A DNA stretch of 64,000 nt from contig NZ_JAAGWD010000002.1 in NCBI RefSeq assembly GCF_010686685.1, positions 434,001 to 498,000 on the forward strand. Direction: 5' to 3'. A model generated the notes under the pieces. It did not search any database and was not told the DNA's origin. It was given only the letters and a program-made list of their open reading frames with translations. Both the position numbers and the translations under genes were made by a program. Shown here in pieces: positions 44,567 to 53,240 of the stretch. Source of the stretch: Pontibacter burrus. Lineage in GTDB: Bacteria; Bacteroidota; Bacteroidia; Cytophagales; Hymenobacteraceae. The stretch's first letter is position 1. Each line of letters opens with the position of its first letter.

Positions 44567-45339
44567 TATTCAGTAAAGTTGTAGTTATAAAAAGCTTTCA
44601 CACGTTCATCATTGGTATCAAATACCTCTTCAAAAGTACCTTGCCGCTGAAACTGCCCGTCCAGGAGCATAACAACGCGGTCGCCTACGGCTTTGGCGCA
44701 GGTAAGGTCGTGGGTAATGATAATGGATGACGTATTAAAGCGTCGTTGTACTTCGTTTATCAGCGTATTGATATCCTGGCTTGTAATGGGGTCCAGACCA
44801 GCAGTTGGCTCGTCGTAAAGCATGACCTCGGGACGCAGAATAAGGGTGCGTGCAATACCTATACGTTTACGCTGGCCACCCGATAATTCGGACGGCATCT
44901 GGTTTATTGTCTGGCTCAGCCCAACGGCTTCCAGCACAATATCAATGATACGGTCACGGTCACGGGCAGTCATTTCCTTGGAGTGCCTTATCAGCGGAAA
45001 TTCCAGATTTTCCTTTACCGTCATACTATCGTACAGGGCACTGTTCTGGAACGAGAAACCAATCTTCAGGCGCAGAGCGTCCAGTTGCTTCGGCGTTAAT
45101 TTATCTACTTCCTGACCCAGCACGTTTACCAGACCGCTATCCGGGCGCAGCAATCCTGATATGATCTTGATCAATACAGATTTACCTGTACCTGATCGGC
45201 CAAGCACTACCAGGTTTTCTCCTTTATACAGATCCAGGTCTACACCTTTCAGTACATCAAAATCATCAAAAGACTTGTAAAGCCCCTGTATGGTGATGAC
45301 CTTTTCGTTATAATCTATTCTAGAGTTCGGTTTCTTCAT
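44566..45339 (-). CDS. Mla-type ABC transporter ATP-binding protein
   Basis: The 257-residue ATPase energises the lipid transporter. Walker A is GRSGTGKS near 48-55, the Q-loop is FSFQNSALYDSMTVKENL, the signature is LSGGQRKR near 151-158, and Walker B is LRPEVMLYDEPTAGLDP near 166-182. The YDEPTAGLDP form is typical of MlaF. It lies 17 bases downstream of the permease gene. Confidence 0.93.
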   Translation of the reverse strand: MKKPNSRIDYNEKVITIQGLYKSFDDFDVLKGVDLDLYKGENLVVLGRSGTGKSVLIKIISGLLRPDSGLVNVLGQEVDKLTPKQLDALRLKIGFSFQNSALYDSMTVKENLEFPLIRHSKEMTARDRDRIIDIVLEAVGLSQTINQMPSELSGGQRKRIGIARTLILRPEVMLYDEPTAGLDPITSQDINTLINEVQRRFNTSSIIITHDLTCAKAVGDRVVMLLDGQFQRQGTFEEVFDTNDERVKAFYNYNFTE

Positions 45340-45356
45340 CAGTACAAGTTATTACG

Positions 45357-46166
45357 TTACCTGATCGCGTTAATGACCTGCATGGTAAGAAGTTCCTCAA
45401 TAAAGATCAGGAACATGGCCGTTACCACCGATGAGTTTGCCGCTTTACCTACGCCTTCTGTACCTTTAGAAGAATAGTAGCCTTTGTAGCAGCCAACCAT
45501 GCCAATAGTAAAGCCGAACAGCACCGATTTTACAGCTGATGCAATGATGTCCAGGAAAGTAATGGCATCAAATACCTGTGTAAAGAAAGTGGTAAGTGTA
45601 GTAAGCTCATTCTGGTGTACATTTAGGTAGCCGCCTAACAAGGACACCAAAGTTGTATACATGGTTAGTGCCGGAATCATCAGAGTCGTTGCCAATACAC
45701 GGCTCACTACCAGGAATTTATACGGGTTGGTGGCCGAAACTTCCATGGCATCGATCTGCTCTGTAACGCGCATAGAACCCAGCTCTGCACCTATACTGGA
45801 GCCAACTTTACCGGACGCAATAATGGCAGTTACCAACGGACCCATAGCTCGAACTATAGCTACAGATATAAGAGCTGGTAACCACGAGGTTGCACCGAAT
45901 TCGGCAAGCGAAGGGCGCGACTGGTTGGTAAAAACGATACCGATAATAAAAGCTGTGATAGAAATAAGCGGCAACGATTTTACACCAACTTCATAGCATT
46001 GCCTGATGATCTCGCGGCCCTCGTAAGGTGGTACAAAAACTTCGCGGAAAAAACGGGCAACGAAGGAGTAGATCTGGTATAGCTCCAGGAAGAGGCGGTC
46101 TAACCTTTTGGTGATAAAGTATTTGCGGCGACGTGTGGTATTGTTATCTCTGTTACTATGATCCAT
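45357..46166 (-). CDS. Mla-type ABC transporter permease
   Basis: The 269-residue MlaE-family permease has an N-terminal amphipathic region and about five membrane helices (about 70-265). The conserved MlaE stretch covers GPLVTAIIASGKVGSSIGAELG and MRVTEQIDAMEVSATNPYKFLVVSR (about 120-160). It is first in the operon with the ATPase and MCE genes. A CAAAGGTA at 46287-46294 (TACCTTTG on the minus strand) may be its -7 element. Confidence 0.93.
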   Translation of the reverse strand: MDHSNRDNNTTRRRKYFITKRLDRLFLELYQIYSFVARFFREVFVPPYEGREIIRQCYEVGVKSLPLISITAFIIGIVFTNQSRPSLAEFGATSWLPALISVAIVRAMGPLVTAIIASGKVGSSIGAELGSMRVTEQIDAMEVSATNPYKFLVVSRVLATTLMIPALTMYTTLVSLLGGYLNVHQNELTTLTTFFTQVFDAITFLDIIASAVKSVLFGFTIGMVGCYKGYYSSKGTEGVGKAANSSVVTAMFLIFIEELLTMQVINAIR

Positions 46167-46380
46167 TAGCTCTCTGCTGGTGCCGATTTTTGCTCAAGTT
46201 TACTACAAAAATGTGAAATTGGGTCTGTTTGTTTTCAAATAATAACTCCTACTACGTGCCACGGCAATTGAGGGGTGTACTTGGTGCAAAGGTACTCTAA
46301 AAGCTTACGGATACCTAACGTAGTAAAGCTTTAATATTGTTTAACCAGATAGGTTTTACGCTACAGTTGTCTGAACCGGG

Positions 46381-47080
46381 ATGAAGAAAGAATGTTTGGA
46401 TTTACCTCACCCCAGCCCTCTCCTAAAAACAGGAGTGGGAGCTTTGATGCTATTGCTATAGTTAAGGTTATAGTTTTATAGTTCTATAGCGGTCCAACCA
46501 CCCCTAATCCCTCCTTGTCTAGGGAGGGGAACTCTGTCTTTACTATAGTAGGTTCTTACAGTTTTATAGTTAGCATTTTAACCTACCCCAACCCCTCCCA
46601 AGAGGGGAATTCCGACTAGGGCTATAGTTGGGCTATTATGTTATAGTTACTAGACCATGAGTAGGGCAGGTTTACCTGGCCCCTTGGAACTACTACCACG
46701 AAAAGCCACAGCACTATAGCTCATCAAAGCAAACTATAGTTGTAGCTATCGAAAGATCACAGTCTTTGGGTTGAGCGCCTTGTAGATTTCTGGTGGCGTA
46801 GCCATTGCGAGGAACGAGCAAAAGAAATGTACACCGCGCGATGCCTGAAGACGAGGCCCCGCGGCCGTGAGCGCACCAAAGCAAACTATAGCACTATAGG
46901 CCGATAGAGCTCCCAGGATAAGTAGTAACTATATCGAACTGCTTGTATCGAGTTGTCAACTATAGTTAGCTATAGAACGATAGTCTGAGATAGATTTCTC
47001 GTTACATTCGAAATGACAAAAAAGAAATTATTGGACATATAAGATGTCTCGACTGCACTCGACATGACAGAAAAAAATAA
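46381..47080. repeat. Composite intergenic repeat, copy C (core 46732-46882) with a swapped inner hairpin
   Basis: The module order is the same as in copies A and B. The core outer parts match them (AGTCTTTGGGTTGAGCGCCT on the left, GTGAGCGCACCAAAGC on the right). The inner part (46781-46834) is different sequence that forms its own stem: ATTTCT pairs with AGAAAT, around GGTGGCGTAGCCA and TTGCGAGGAACGAGCAA. In the outer stem, CCCAAAGAC has become CCTGAAGAC, which still pairs with GTCTTTGGG through two wobble pairs. The rest of the long spacer (46167-46380) shows nothing I recognise beyond the -7-like box. Confidence 0.75.
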
Positions 47081-47091
47081 TCCTACTCAAC

Positions 47092-47664
47092 TTACTTCGT
47101 CGCTAAACGATCTGGATTCTCCGTTAAGAAACCTTTCCAGGACTTAGCACCCGACTTGGCATTGTTTCCCTTCTGGTAATGGTGACAGAGCGCAACCGAC
47201 AAGGCGTCGGTGGCATCAAACATTTTCGGGTCTGACTGAATTTTCAGGATTTGTACCAGCATGGCAGCAACCTGTTCTTTAGAGGCATTACCATTACCGG
47301 TAACTGATTGCTTCACTTTTTTTGGAGCGTATTCTACGTAAGGTATGTCGCGGGAAAGGGCGGCGGCAATGGCAACTCCCTGGGCACGACCCAGTTTGAG
47401 CATACTTTGCACGTTGGTGCCGTAAAAAGGTGCTTCAATGGCCAACTCATCGGGCAGGTACTCGTCGATGAGCTGTATCATACGGTCGAAAATTTTCTTT
47501 AACTTGATGGCGTGGTTGCTGTAGCTTTTCAGGTGAATAACGCCATACTGCACCACCTTAACCTTGGAACCGGTTACTTCGATAAGTCCGTAGCCCATCA
47601 CCTGGGTGCCGGGGTCGATGCCAAGAATTAATTTATTAGGCGGAAGCGCAGAAGAGTAAACCAT
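47092..47664 (-). CDS. ruvC: Crossover junction endodeoxyribonuclease RuvC
   Basis: RuvC resolves Holliday junctions with RuvAB. I choose the ATG at 47664 ([20 protein letters not shown]) rather than the one 11 codons upstream, because the family starts close to the GIDPGT strand. This gives 190 residues. Catalytic acids are visible: Asp in GIDPGT near 17, Glu in LAIEAPFYG near 78, and the Asp pair in [14 protein letters not shown] near 150. The start lies only 25 bases from the divergent TTG start of the next gene. Confidence 0.94.
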   Translation of the reverse strand: MVYSSALPPNKLILGIDPGTQVMGYGLIEVTGSKVKVVQYGVIHLKSYSNHAIKLKKIFDRMIQLIDEYLPDELAIEAPFYGTNVQSMLKLGRAQGVAIAAALSRDIPYVEYAPKKVKQSVTGNGNASKEQVAAMLVQILKIQSDPKMFDATDALSVALCHHYQKGNNAKSGAKSWKGFLTENPDRLATK

Positions 47665-47689
47665 AAGGCTACAAAAATAAGACAATATC

Positions 47690-48679
47690 TTGAACATTGC
47701 TGCTAACAGAAGGTTCCTTTTGCTCTTGGCTAAGTTGCTGGTGGTAGCGCTTACCCTTTACCTGCTCTACCAGGCCATTTTCACTGCACCCGTTACCTTC
47801 CTGAGCTGGCAAACTATAGTTGAAAATGCTTTGCAAAGCCCTGCCCGCTGGCTGTTTATAGTTACCGCACTACTCATTCCGGCGAACTGGGGCTTCGAAG
47901 CAAAAAAGTGGCAGCTATTGGGTCAGAAACTGGAATCAATCTCGTATTGGCGCGCCTACAGGGCCGTAATGGTCGGCCTTACCCTTGGCTTCATCACCCC
48001 AAACCGCTTAGGAGATTATGCCGGCCGCGTACTGGAGCTGAAAAGTAAACAACGCCTGGAAGCCATAGGTGCTATTTTTATAGGCCGTTTTTGCCAGTTG
48101 GTAGCTACGGTTATAGTTGGCTCTGTGGGGCTGTTATACTTTATAGTTACTTTTTTCTGGGCTGATTATCCCGGTGTTTCGCTGAGTCTGGTGTTTCTGC
48201 TGCTAACTATAGTTGCGGCTACGTTGCTGTTGTTATACAATGCACAGGCGCTTGTAGCAGTAATTTCAGCTATTAAGCCTTTAAAAAAACTGGTGTCGTA
48301 TATGGCCATCATGGCAAACTATAATTCTGCTGAGATCTCAAAACTGCTGTTACTCTCACTTGGCCGTTATACTGTTTTCCTGGTGCAGTTTATTCTGCTT
48401 TTGATTCTGTTTGACGTGAAGCTGAGTGCGCTGCAATATGTGAGCGGTGTGGCTGGTACGTTTTTCATTAAATCTATCGTTCCGTCGGTTAGCTTGCTTT
48501 CTGACCTAGGTGTGCGGGAACTGTCGGCGATGTATTTGTTTGGCTTGCTGGGGCAGGAACGATTGCAGGTGCTGAGCGCCAGCCTGAGCTTATGGTTGCT
48601 GAACATTGCAGTGCCGAGCCTGATCGGGTTATACTTTGTGCTGCGCCTGCGTTTCTCACGGAAAGGAGTAGCGGCATGA
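47690..48679 (+). CDS. Lysylphosphatidylglycerol synthase TM-region (flippase-like) family protein
   Basis: The 329-residue integral membrane protein has about eight hydrophobic helices and belongs to the UPF0104/AglD-like group (flippase-like domain). The family motif [19 protein letters not shown] is near 93-112, and [18 protein letters not shown] is near 266-283. Related domains move lipids or lipid-linked sugars across the membrane. The start is a TTG at 47690, the only plausible initiator before the conserved region. The stop overlaps the next start as ATGA. Confidence 0.82.
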   Translation: MNIAANRRFLLLLAKLLVVALTLYLLYQAIFTAPVTFLSWQTIVENALQSPARWLFIVTALLIPANWGFEAKKWQLLGQKLESISYWRAYRAVMVGLTLGFITPNRLGDYAGRVLELKSKQRLEAIGAIFIGRFCQLVATVIVGSVGLLYFIVTFFWADYPGVSLSLVFLLLTIVAATLLLLYNAQALVAVISAIKPLKKLVSYMAIMANYNSAEISKLLLLSLGRYTVFLVQFILLLILFDVKLSALQYVSGVAGTFFIKSIVPSVSLLSDLGVRELSAMYLFGLLGQERLQVLSASLSLWLLNIAVPSLIGLYFVLRLRFSRKGVAA

Positions 48680-49809
48680 TGTGGCTTCTCATAGTTTCGC
48701 TGGCAAGCTATAGTTGGGTAATTATCCGCCGCTGGTTAGCCTGGGGCAAACTGCCTGAAACAAACATCCCTGAAAACTGGCAGCCAACTATAAAACTATC
48801 GGTCATTATCCCTGTCCGTAACGAAGGGGCTAATATTCTGCATTTACTTCAGGATGTGGAAAGACAGACCTACCCGAAGCACCTTTTCGAAGTGATTGTG
48901 GTAGATGATCATTCCGAAGACGCTACAATAACTATAGTTACCGATTTTGCCAATATATCAACTCTAACTATAAAATGTATTGAGTTGAATAATTATGTTA
49001 ACTACATTGGTAAAAAAGCAGCTGTTCAAAAAGGAGTAGAACTGGCAGCAGGGGAGTTGCTGGTATTTACGGACGGCGATTGCCGTGTTGAACCGGAGTG
49101 GCTGCAACTATATGCCTATAGTTTCCAAGCGCATCAACCCAAATTCATCAGCGGACCAGTCAGTTTTTACAATACCTATAGTTTGCTCGAGCGGATGCAG
49201 TTAGTGGAGTTTGCAAGCCTGATCGGTATTGGCGGTGCATCTATAGGCTTAGGTAAGCCCAATATGTGCAACGGCGCTAACCTGGCTTATACCAAACGGG
49301 CTTTCGAAGAAGTCAACGGCTTTGCTGGTAACGAAACCATAGCCAGCGGCGACGATGAATTTCTGCTGCACAAGATCAGCCAGAAGCATCCGGAGAAGGT
49401 GTTTTTTCTGAAGCACAAACAAGCTATAGTCTACACCGAAGCCCGAAAAACCATCGGCAGTTTCCTGAGTCAGCGCATCAGGTGGGCGAGTAAATGGCGG
49501 GCGTACCAGCAGTGGCACGTAAAATTGCTGGCGCTTATCGTGTTTACCGTTAACCTGTTATTGTTTGTGGCACTGCTGCTGGCTATAGCTGGCGCGCTGC
49601 CTGCTTCGGTTTTTATTGGGGCTATAGTTGCCAAGTTCGCCGTAGATTTCTTATTTTTATCTCGTATTCTCAGTTTTTTAGGCCGAAGGCAGTACATCTG
49701 GTACATGCTTCCGCTGCAACTAGTATACATTCCGTATGTGGTGGTAACCGCCGTTTTAGGCTTAACCGGGCGCTACCGCTGGAAAGGCAGAACCATACAG
49801 AACCGATGA
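48676..49809 (+). CDS. Family 2 glycosyltransferase, membrane-bound
   Basis: I place the start at the ATG at 48676, which overlaps the upstream stop as ATGA and follows a strong GGAAAGGAG ribosome site; the frame is open 28 codons further. The 377-residue protein has one N-terminal helix, a GT-A catalytic domain (SVIIPVRNEGANI, VVDDHSEDATI, FTDGDCRVEPEWL with the DxD-like motif, and GDDEFLL), a QRIRWASKW motif for the acceptor side, and two C-terminal helices. It likely adds a sugar to a lipid carrier. Confidence 0.88.
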   Translation: MMWLLIVSLASYSWVIIRRWLAWGKLPETNIPENWQPTIKLSVIIPVRNEGANILHLLQDVERQTYPKHLFEVIVVDDHSEDATITIVTDFANISTLTIKCIELNNYVNYIGKKAAVQKGVELAAGELLVFTDGDCRVEPEWLQLYAYSFQAHQPKFISGPVSFYNTYSLLERMQLVEFASLIGIGGASIGLGKPNMCNGANLAYTKRAFEEVNGFAGNETIASGDDEFLLHKISQKHPEKVFFLKHKQAIVYTEARKTIGSFLSQRIRWASKWRAYQQWHVKLLALIVFTVNLLLFVALLLAIAGALPASVFIGAIVAKFAVDFLFLSRILSFLGRRQYIWYMLPLQLVYIPYVVVTAVLGLTGRYRWKGRTIQNR

Positions 49810-50063
49810 CAGATATAGAGTTCGACATACTCGATGAATTATACTTTGTAGCGTCTTACCCGGACCTGCGCAGCACGCTTTCCTTAAGTGATGAAGAGCT
49901 GTGCCAGGGCCTGCAGTCGCTATTAGCCAAAGGCTACATCCGCATTATGTACCCCGACCAGGACACCGAGCACGCGTATGATCCGGGAGTTTTTGGGAAG
50001 CACTGCCAGGATTATTTTTACCTTGCTACCAAAGCAGGTTTGGTAGTGCATAACTCAATTTAA
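49806..50063 (+). CDS. Hypothetical protein, 85 residues, winged-helix-like
   Basis: I do not recognise the family. The start overlaps the upstream stop as ATGA and the next gene begins directly after its stop, so it is a real operon member. The pattern (FDILDELYFVASYPDLRSTLSLSDEELCQGLQSLLAKGYIRIM) resembles a small winged-helix fold without obvious DNA-binding charge. It is quite acidic. Confidence 0.7.
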   Translation: MTDIEFDILDELYFVASYPDLRSTLSLSDEELCQGLQSLLAKGYIRIMYPDQDTEHAYDPGVFGKHCQDYFYLATKAGLVVHNSI

Positions 50064-51239
50064 ATGGCCGTACTTCAGAAAGATAAACCTGCAAATCGTC
50101 CGCCTTCCTATTACATCCGGCAGCGCCTGTTGCAGAACAAGCCAGCCATGGCTGGGCTGGGCATTATTGTACTGGCTATACTTGTGGCTATACTGGGTTA
50201 CGCCATCATGCCCGACAGCACACCAAACGCCAACAACGGCCTGGTTCAGATCCAGAAGAAAACGCCCGGCTTCTCAACAAAAGTGCTGCGCATCTCCAAA
50301 GTAAATCCTGCTGCCGATGTTAATCCTGTGGAGTTCGTGCTATTCGGCGCACCCGAAGATAACAGTGAGGTCCCGATCGAAAGCTATCGTTTTAAAGGAG
50401 ACAGCCTGCAAGTGCAACCACTGCGCAGCAACAATGCTATGGCCGACCAACCCCGTACATTTGGCCTAAACGAAATTGTATCTGAGCCCGGAAACTATAG
50501 TTCAACCGAACTTCAGAAACTGATTGAAGGGGACCACATCCGGAACAAAACCTTTTGGCTGGGCACCGATAAAGCCGGTCGCGATGTGCTGAGCCGTTTA
50601 ATTCTGGGTACACGTATTTCGCTGGGCATTGGCTTTGTAGCGGTGCTTATATCGTTGATAGTAGGTATTGCAGTTGGCGCGGCAGGCGGTTATTTTGGAG
50701 GTTGGGTAGATAAACTGATGACCTTCCTGATGACGGTGGTGTGGTCGGTGCCGAGTATTATGCTGGTAATTGCCATTAGCCTGGCCCTGGATAGCAAAGG
50801 TGTTTGGGTAGCTTTTGTAGCTGTGGGCTTAACCATGTGGGTAGAAGTTGCCCGTGTGGTACGTGGCCAGATACTCGGTTTAAAAGAAAAGACCTACATC
50901 GAAGCTGCTCAGGTTCTGGGAGTTCCGGAAAGATTGATTATATTAAGGCATCTGCTGCCAAACATGATAGGCCCCTTAATCGTTATTGCCACAGCAAACT
51001 TTGCATCGGCAATTCTGATAGAGGCGGGCCTTAGCTTTTTGGGGCTGGGCGTACAACCGCCGGCACCAAGTTGGGGCATGATGGTGAATGAAGGTTTTCA
51101 GCTGATAGGGGCGAAGGCTGGTTTATACTTAGTACTTTTACCAAGTTTGTGCATTAGTGTGCTGGTGCTGGCATTTAACCTGTTGGGAAATGGCCTGCGC
51201 GATGCATACGATCCAAAAATACCGTTGACGAATGGCTGA
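50064..51239 (+). CDS. Peptide/nickel-type ABC transporter permease (DppC/OppC family)
   Basis: The 391-residue permease has a first transmembrane helix (about 30-50) and then a long periplasmic insertion (about 55-165) before the five-helix BPD transporter domain (about 185-385). The coupling motif EAAQVLGVPERLIILRHLLPN near 282-302 is the EAA loop that docks on the ATPase. No partner permease, binding protein or ATPase is adjacent, so partners must be encoded elsewhere. The insertion is much longer than in enterobacterial DppC. Confidence 0.88.
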   Translation: MAVLQKDKPANRPPSYYIRQRLLQNKPAMAGLGIIVLAILVAILGYAIMPDSTPNANNGLVQIQKKTPGFSTKVLRISKVNPAADVNPVEFVLFGAPEDNSEVPIESYRFKGDSLQVQPLRSNNAMADQPRTFGLNEIVSEPGNYSSTELQKLIEGDHIRNKTFWLGTDKAGRDVLSRLILGTRISLGIGFVAVLISLIVGIAVGAAGGYFGGWVDKLMTFLMTVVWSVPSIMLVIAISLALDSKGVWVAFVAVGLTMWVEVARVVRGQILGLKEKTYIEAAQVLGVPERLIILRHLLPNMIGPLIVIATANFASAILIEAGLSFLGLGVQPPAPSWGMMVNEGFQLIGAKAGLYLVLLPSLCISVLVLAFNLLGNGLRDAYDPKIPLTNG

Positions 51240-52455
51240 GAGTAGTACACCAAATATACAACAGGAGCTTAACCTTAAAAAGCTGGAGCTCTCTGCTTTA
51301 CTAGAGATAACAAAGGCGATAAACGACAACCTGCCGGAAGCGGCCTTGTATAAAATTTATCGTTTTACCTTGCTGGCCCAGCTGCATATCAGCCGCCTGG
51401 TGCTGTACGTGCACGACGAGCAATGGGAGTGTAAAGCCGATTTCGGTACGCAGCAGGATTTCAAAAAACAGGATCTTCCGGAAGCTATCACTTCGCTGAA
51501 AGAGATCACTTATATGAGTAAGCTGCAGGTAGATAAAAAGTGGCGTGCTTTCGAGATCGTGATCCCGGTACTGCACAACGGCAAAGTGCTTGCTTTTGTG
51601 ATGATAGGCAAGATGCAGCCATTTTACACCAACCTGGAAGCTCTGAACTTTGTGCAGACGGTGAGTAACATTATGCTGGTTGCCATCGAAAACCACAAAA
51701 TGGCCCGCCAGCGACTGGCGCAGGAGTCTATCCGCCGCGAAATAGAAATTGCCCGCGAAGTACAGAACATGCTTTTTCCGAAGGCCCTGCCCAACGACAA
51801 AGACATTGCCATACACGCCAGTTATATTCCACATTCATCCATCGGCGGCGATTATTACGATTACATTGAAATAGACCAGGACCGGTTCCTGTTTTGTGTG
51901 GCCGACGTATCGGGTAAAGGAGTGCCAGCTTCCTTGCTAATGTCTAACTTCCAGGCAGGCCTCAGAACGATTCTTCGACAAACATCTGACCTGAACACAG
52001 TAGTAGCTGAGCTGAATAACCTGATCTATAGAAACGCGATCGCAGAGAAGTTTATCACGACTTTTCTGGCGCTGTATAATCGCAAGACCCGCGAGCTGTG
52101 TTATGTAAATGCCGGCCATAACTCACCCATTCTGCTGCACGAGAACAACACGCACCAACTGCTGAATGAAGGCTGTACTATGCTGGGTGTTTTCGATGTG
52201 CTGCCGTTTATGGCGGTTACCAGCATTACAGTACCTAAAAACTCCGTGCTGCTTTGCTACACCGACGGCCTTACCGAAGTGTTTGACGAAGACGACTCGG
52301 AATTTGGTATTGAGCGAACTATAAACTTCCTGCAGACGCACCGCTACCTGAGCTCCAAAATGCTGCACCTGCAACTGCTCCGTGAAATAAACCTCTACAA
52401 CGAAGACGCCACCCTGAACGACGATATTACCTTGCTCTCGTGCAGGTTCAAATAG
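51232..52455 (+). CDS. PP2C-family serine/threonine phosphatase with GAF-like sensor
   Basis: The 407-residue protein has a GAF-like N-terminal domain (about 15-165), a linker helix (RREIEIAREVQNMLFPKALP), and a SpoIIE/RsbU-type PP2C domain (about 190-405). Metal-binding acids are visible in IGGDYYDYIEI, FCVADVSGKGVPASLL and CYTDGLTEVFD. RsbU-like enzymes dephosphorylate anti-sigma-factor antagonists in partner-switching circuits; no antagonist or kinase gene is adjacent. It overlaps the permease gene by 8 bases. Confidence 0.9.
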   Translation: MAESSTPNIQQELNLKKLELSALLEITKAINDNLPEAALYKIYRFTLLAQLHISRLVLYVHDEQWECKADFGTQQDFKKQDLPEAITSLKEITYMSKLQVDKKWRAFEIVIPVLHNGKVLAFVMIGKMQPFYTNLEALNFVQTVSNIMLVAIENHKMARQRLAQESIRREIEIAREVQNMLFPKALPNDKDIAIHASYIPHSSIGGDYYDYIEIDQDRFLFCVADVSGKGVPASLLMSNFQAGLRTILRQTSDLNTVVAELNNLIYRNAIAEKFITTFLALYNRKTRELCYVNAGHNSPILLHENNTHQLLNEGCTMLGVFDVLPFMAVTSITVPKNSVLLCYTDGLTEVFDEDDSEFGIERTINFLQTHRYLSSKMLHLQLLREINLYNEDATLNDDITLLSCRFK

Positions 52456-52601
52456 TTTAAGAGTTAGCGAGTTTAGGAGTTTGTGAGTTAGAAATATGCT
52501 GTAGTCTTATGACTTACGAAGCTATAGTTTGAATATCGTAACGCAGTATTTAAGACGCACAAAACCATTCAACAATCAACAATTAGCCATCAACAATTAA
52601 C

Positions 52602-53240
52602 GTGTTTCGCCTCTATAAAACGCCTTACCTGATGAAGAAGCTGTTGCCTGGCTATACCTGGCACCGTGATGTGGCGGATAAGAAGCTATTCCTGACATTT
52701 GATGATGGGCCGATTCCGGAAGTAACCCCGTGGGTGCTGGAGCAGTTGGGAAAGTATAAAGCGAAGGCTACATTCTTTTGTGTTGGGGACAACGTGGCAA
52801 AGCACCCGGATGTGGCACAACTGGTGCTGGCGGGCGGACATAAACTGGCAAACCACACTTTTAACCACTTAAAAGGCTGGCAGACATCGCTGGAACTATA
52901 CCTGCAAAATGTGCAGCAGTGCCAGGATGCGTTGGAAACTATAGTTTCTGCTACTTCAGGTGAGAAATTGCTGTTCCGTCCTCCTTATGGGCGCATTACA
53001 TCAGCACAGGCAAAAGCACTCAGGCCAACTTATGAGCTAATCATGTGGGATGTACTGACCAACGACTATGATGGTACATTAGCCCCGGAAGAATGCCTGA
53101 AGCACAGCATAGATAAAACCCAATCCGGCAGCATCATCGTATTCCACGACAGCCTGAAAGCGGAACGAAACATGCGCTATGCCCTGCCCCGTTTTCTGGA
53201 ACATTTCACCGGGCTGGGCTATACCTTTGAGACCTTATGA
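52602..53240 (+). CDS. Polysaccharide deacetylase family protein
   Basis: The 212-residue protein carries a NodB-homology domain (carbohydrate esterase family 4). Motif 1 is TFDDGP near 30-35, motif 2 is NHTFNH near 84-89, motif 3 is RPPYGR near 127-132, and the later WDVLTNDYDG and VFHDS motifs are present. It would remove acetyl groups from N-acetyl sugars in a wall or capsule glycan. The start is a GTG at 52602; no signal peptide is clear. The stop overlaps the next start (ATGA). Confidence 0.9.
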   Translation: MFRLYKTPYLMKKLLPGYTWHRDVADKKLFLTFDDGPIPEVTPWVLEQLGKYKAKATFFCVGDNVAKHPDVAQLVLAGGHKLANHTFNHLKGWQTSLELYLQNVQQCQDALETIVSATSGEKLLFRPPYGRITSAQAKALRPTYELIMWDVLTNDYDGTLAPEECLKHSIDKTQSGSIIVFHDSLKAERNMRYALPRFLEHFTGLGYTFETL

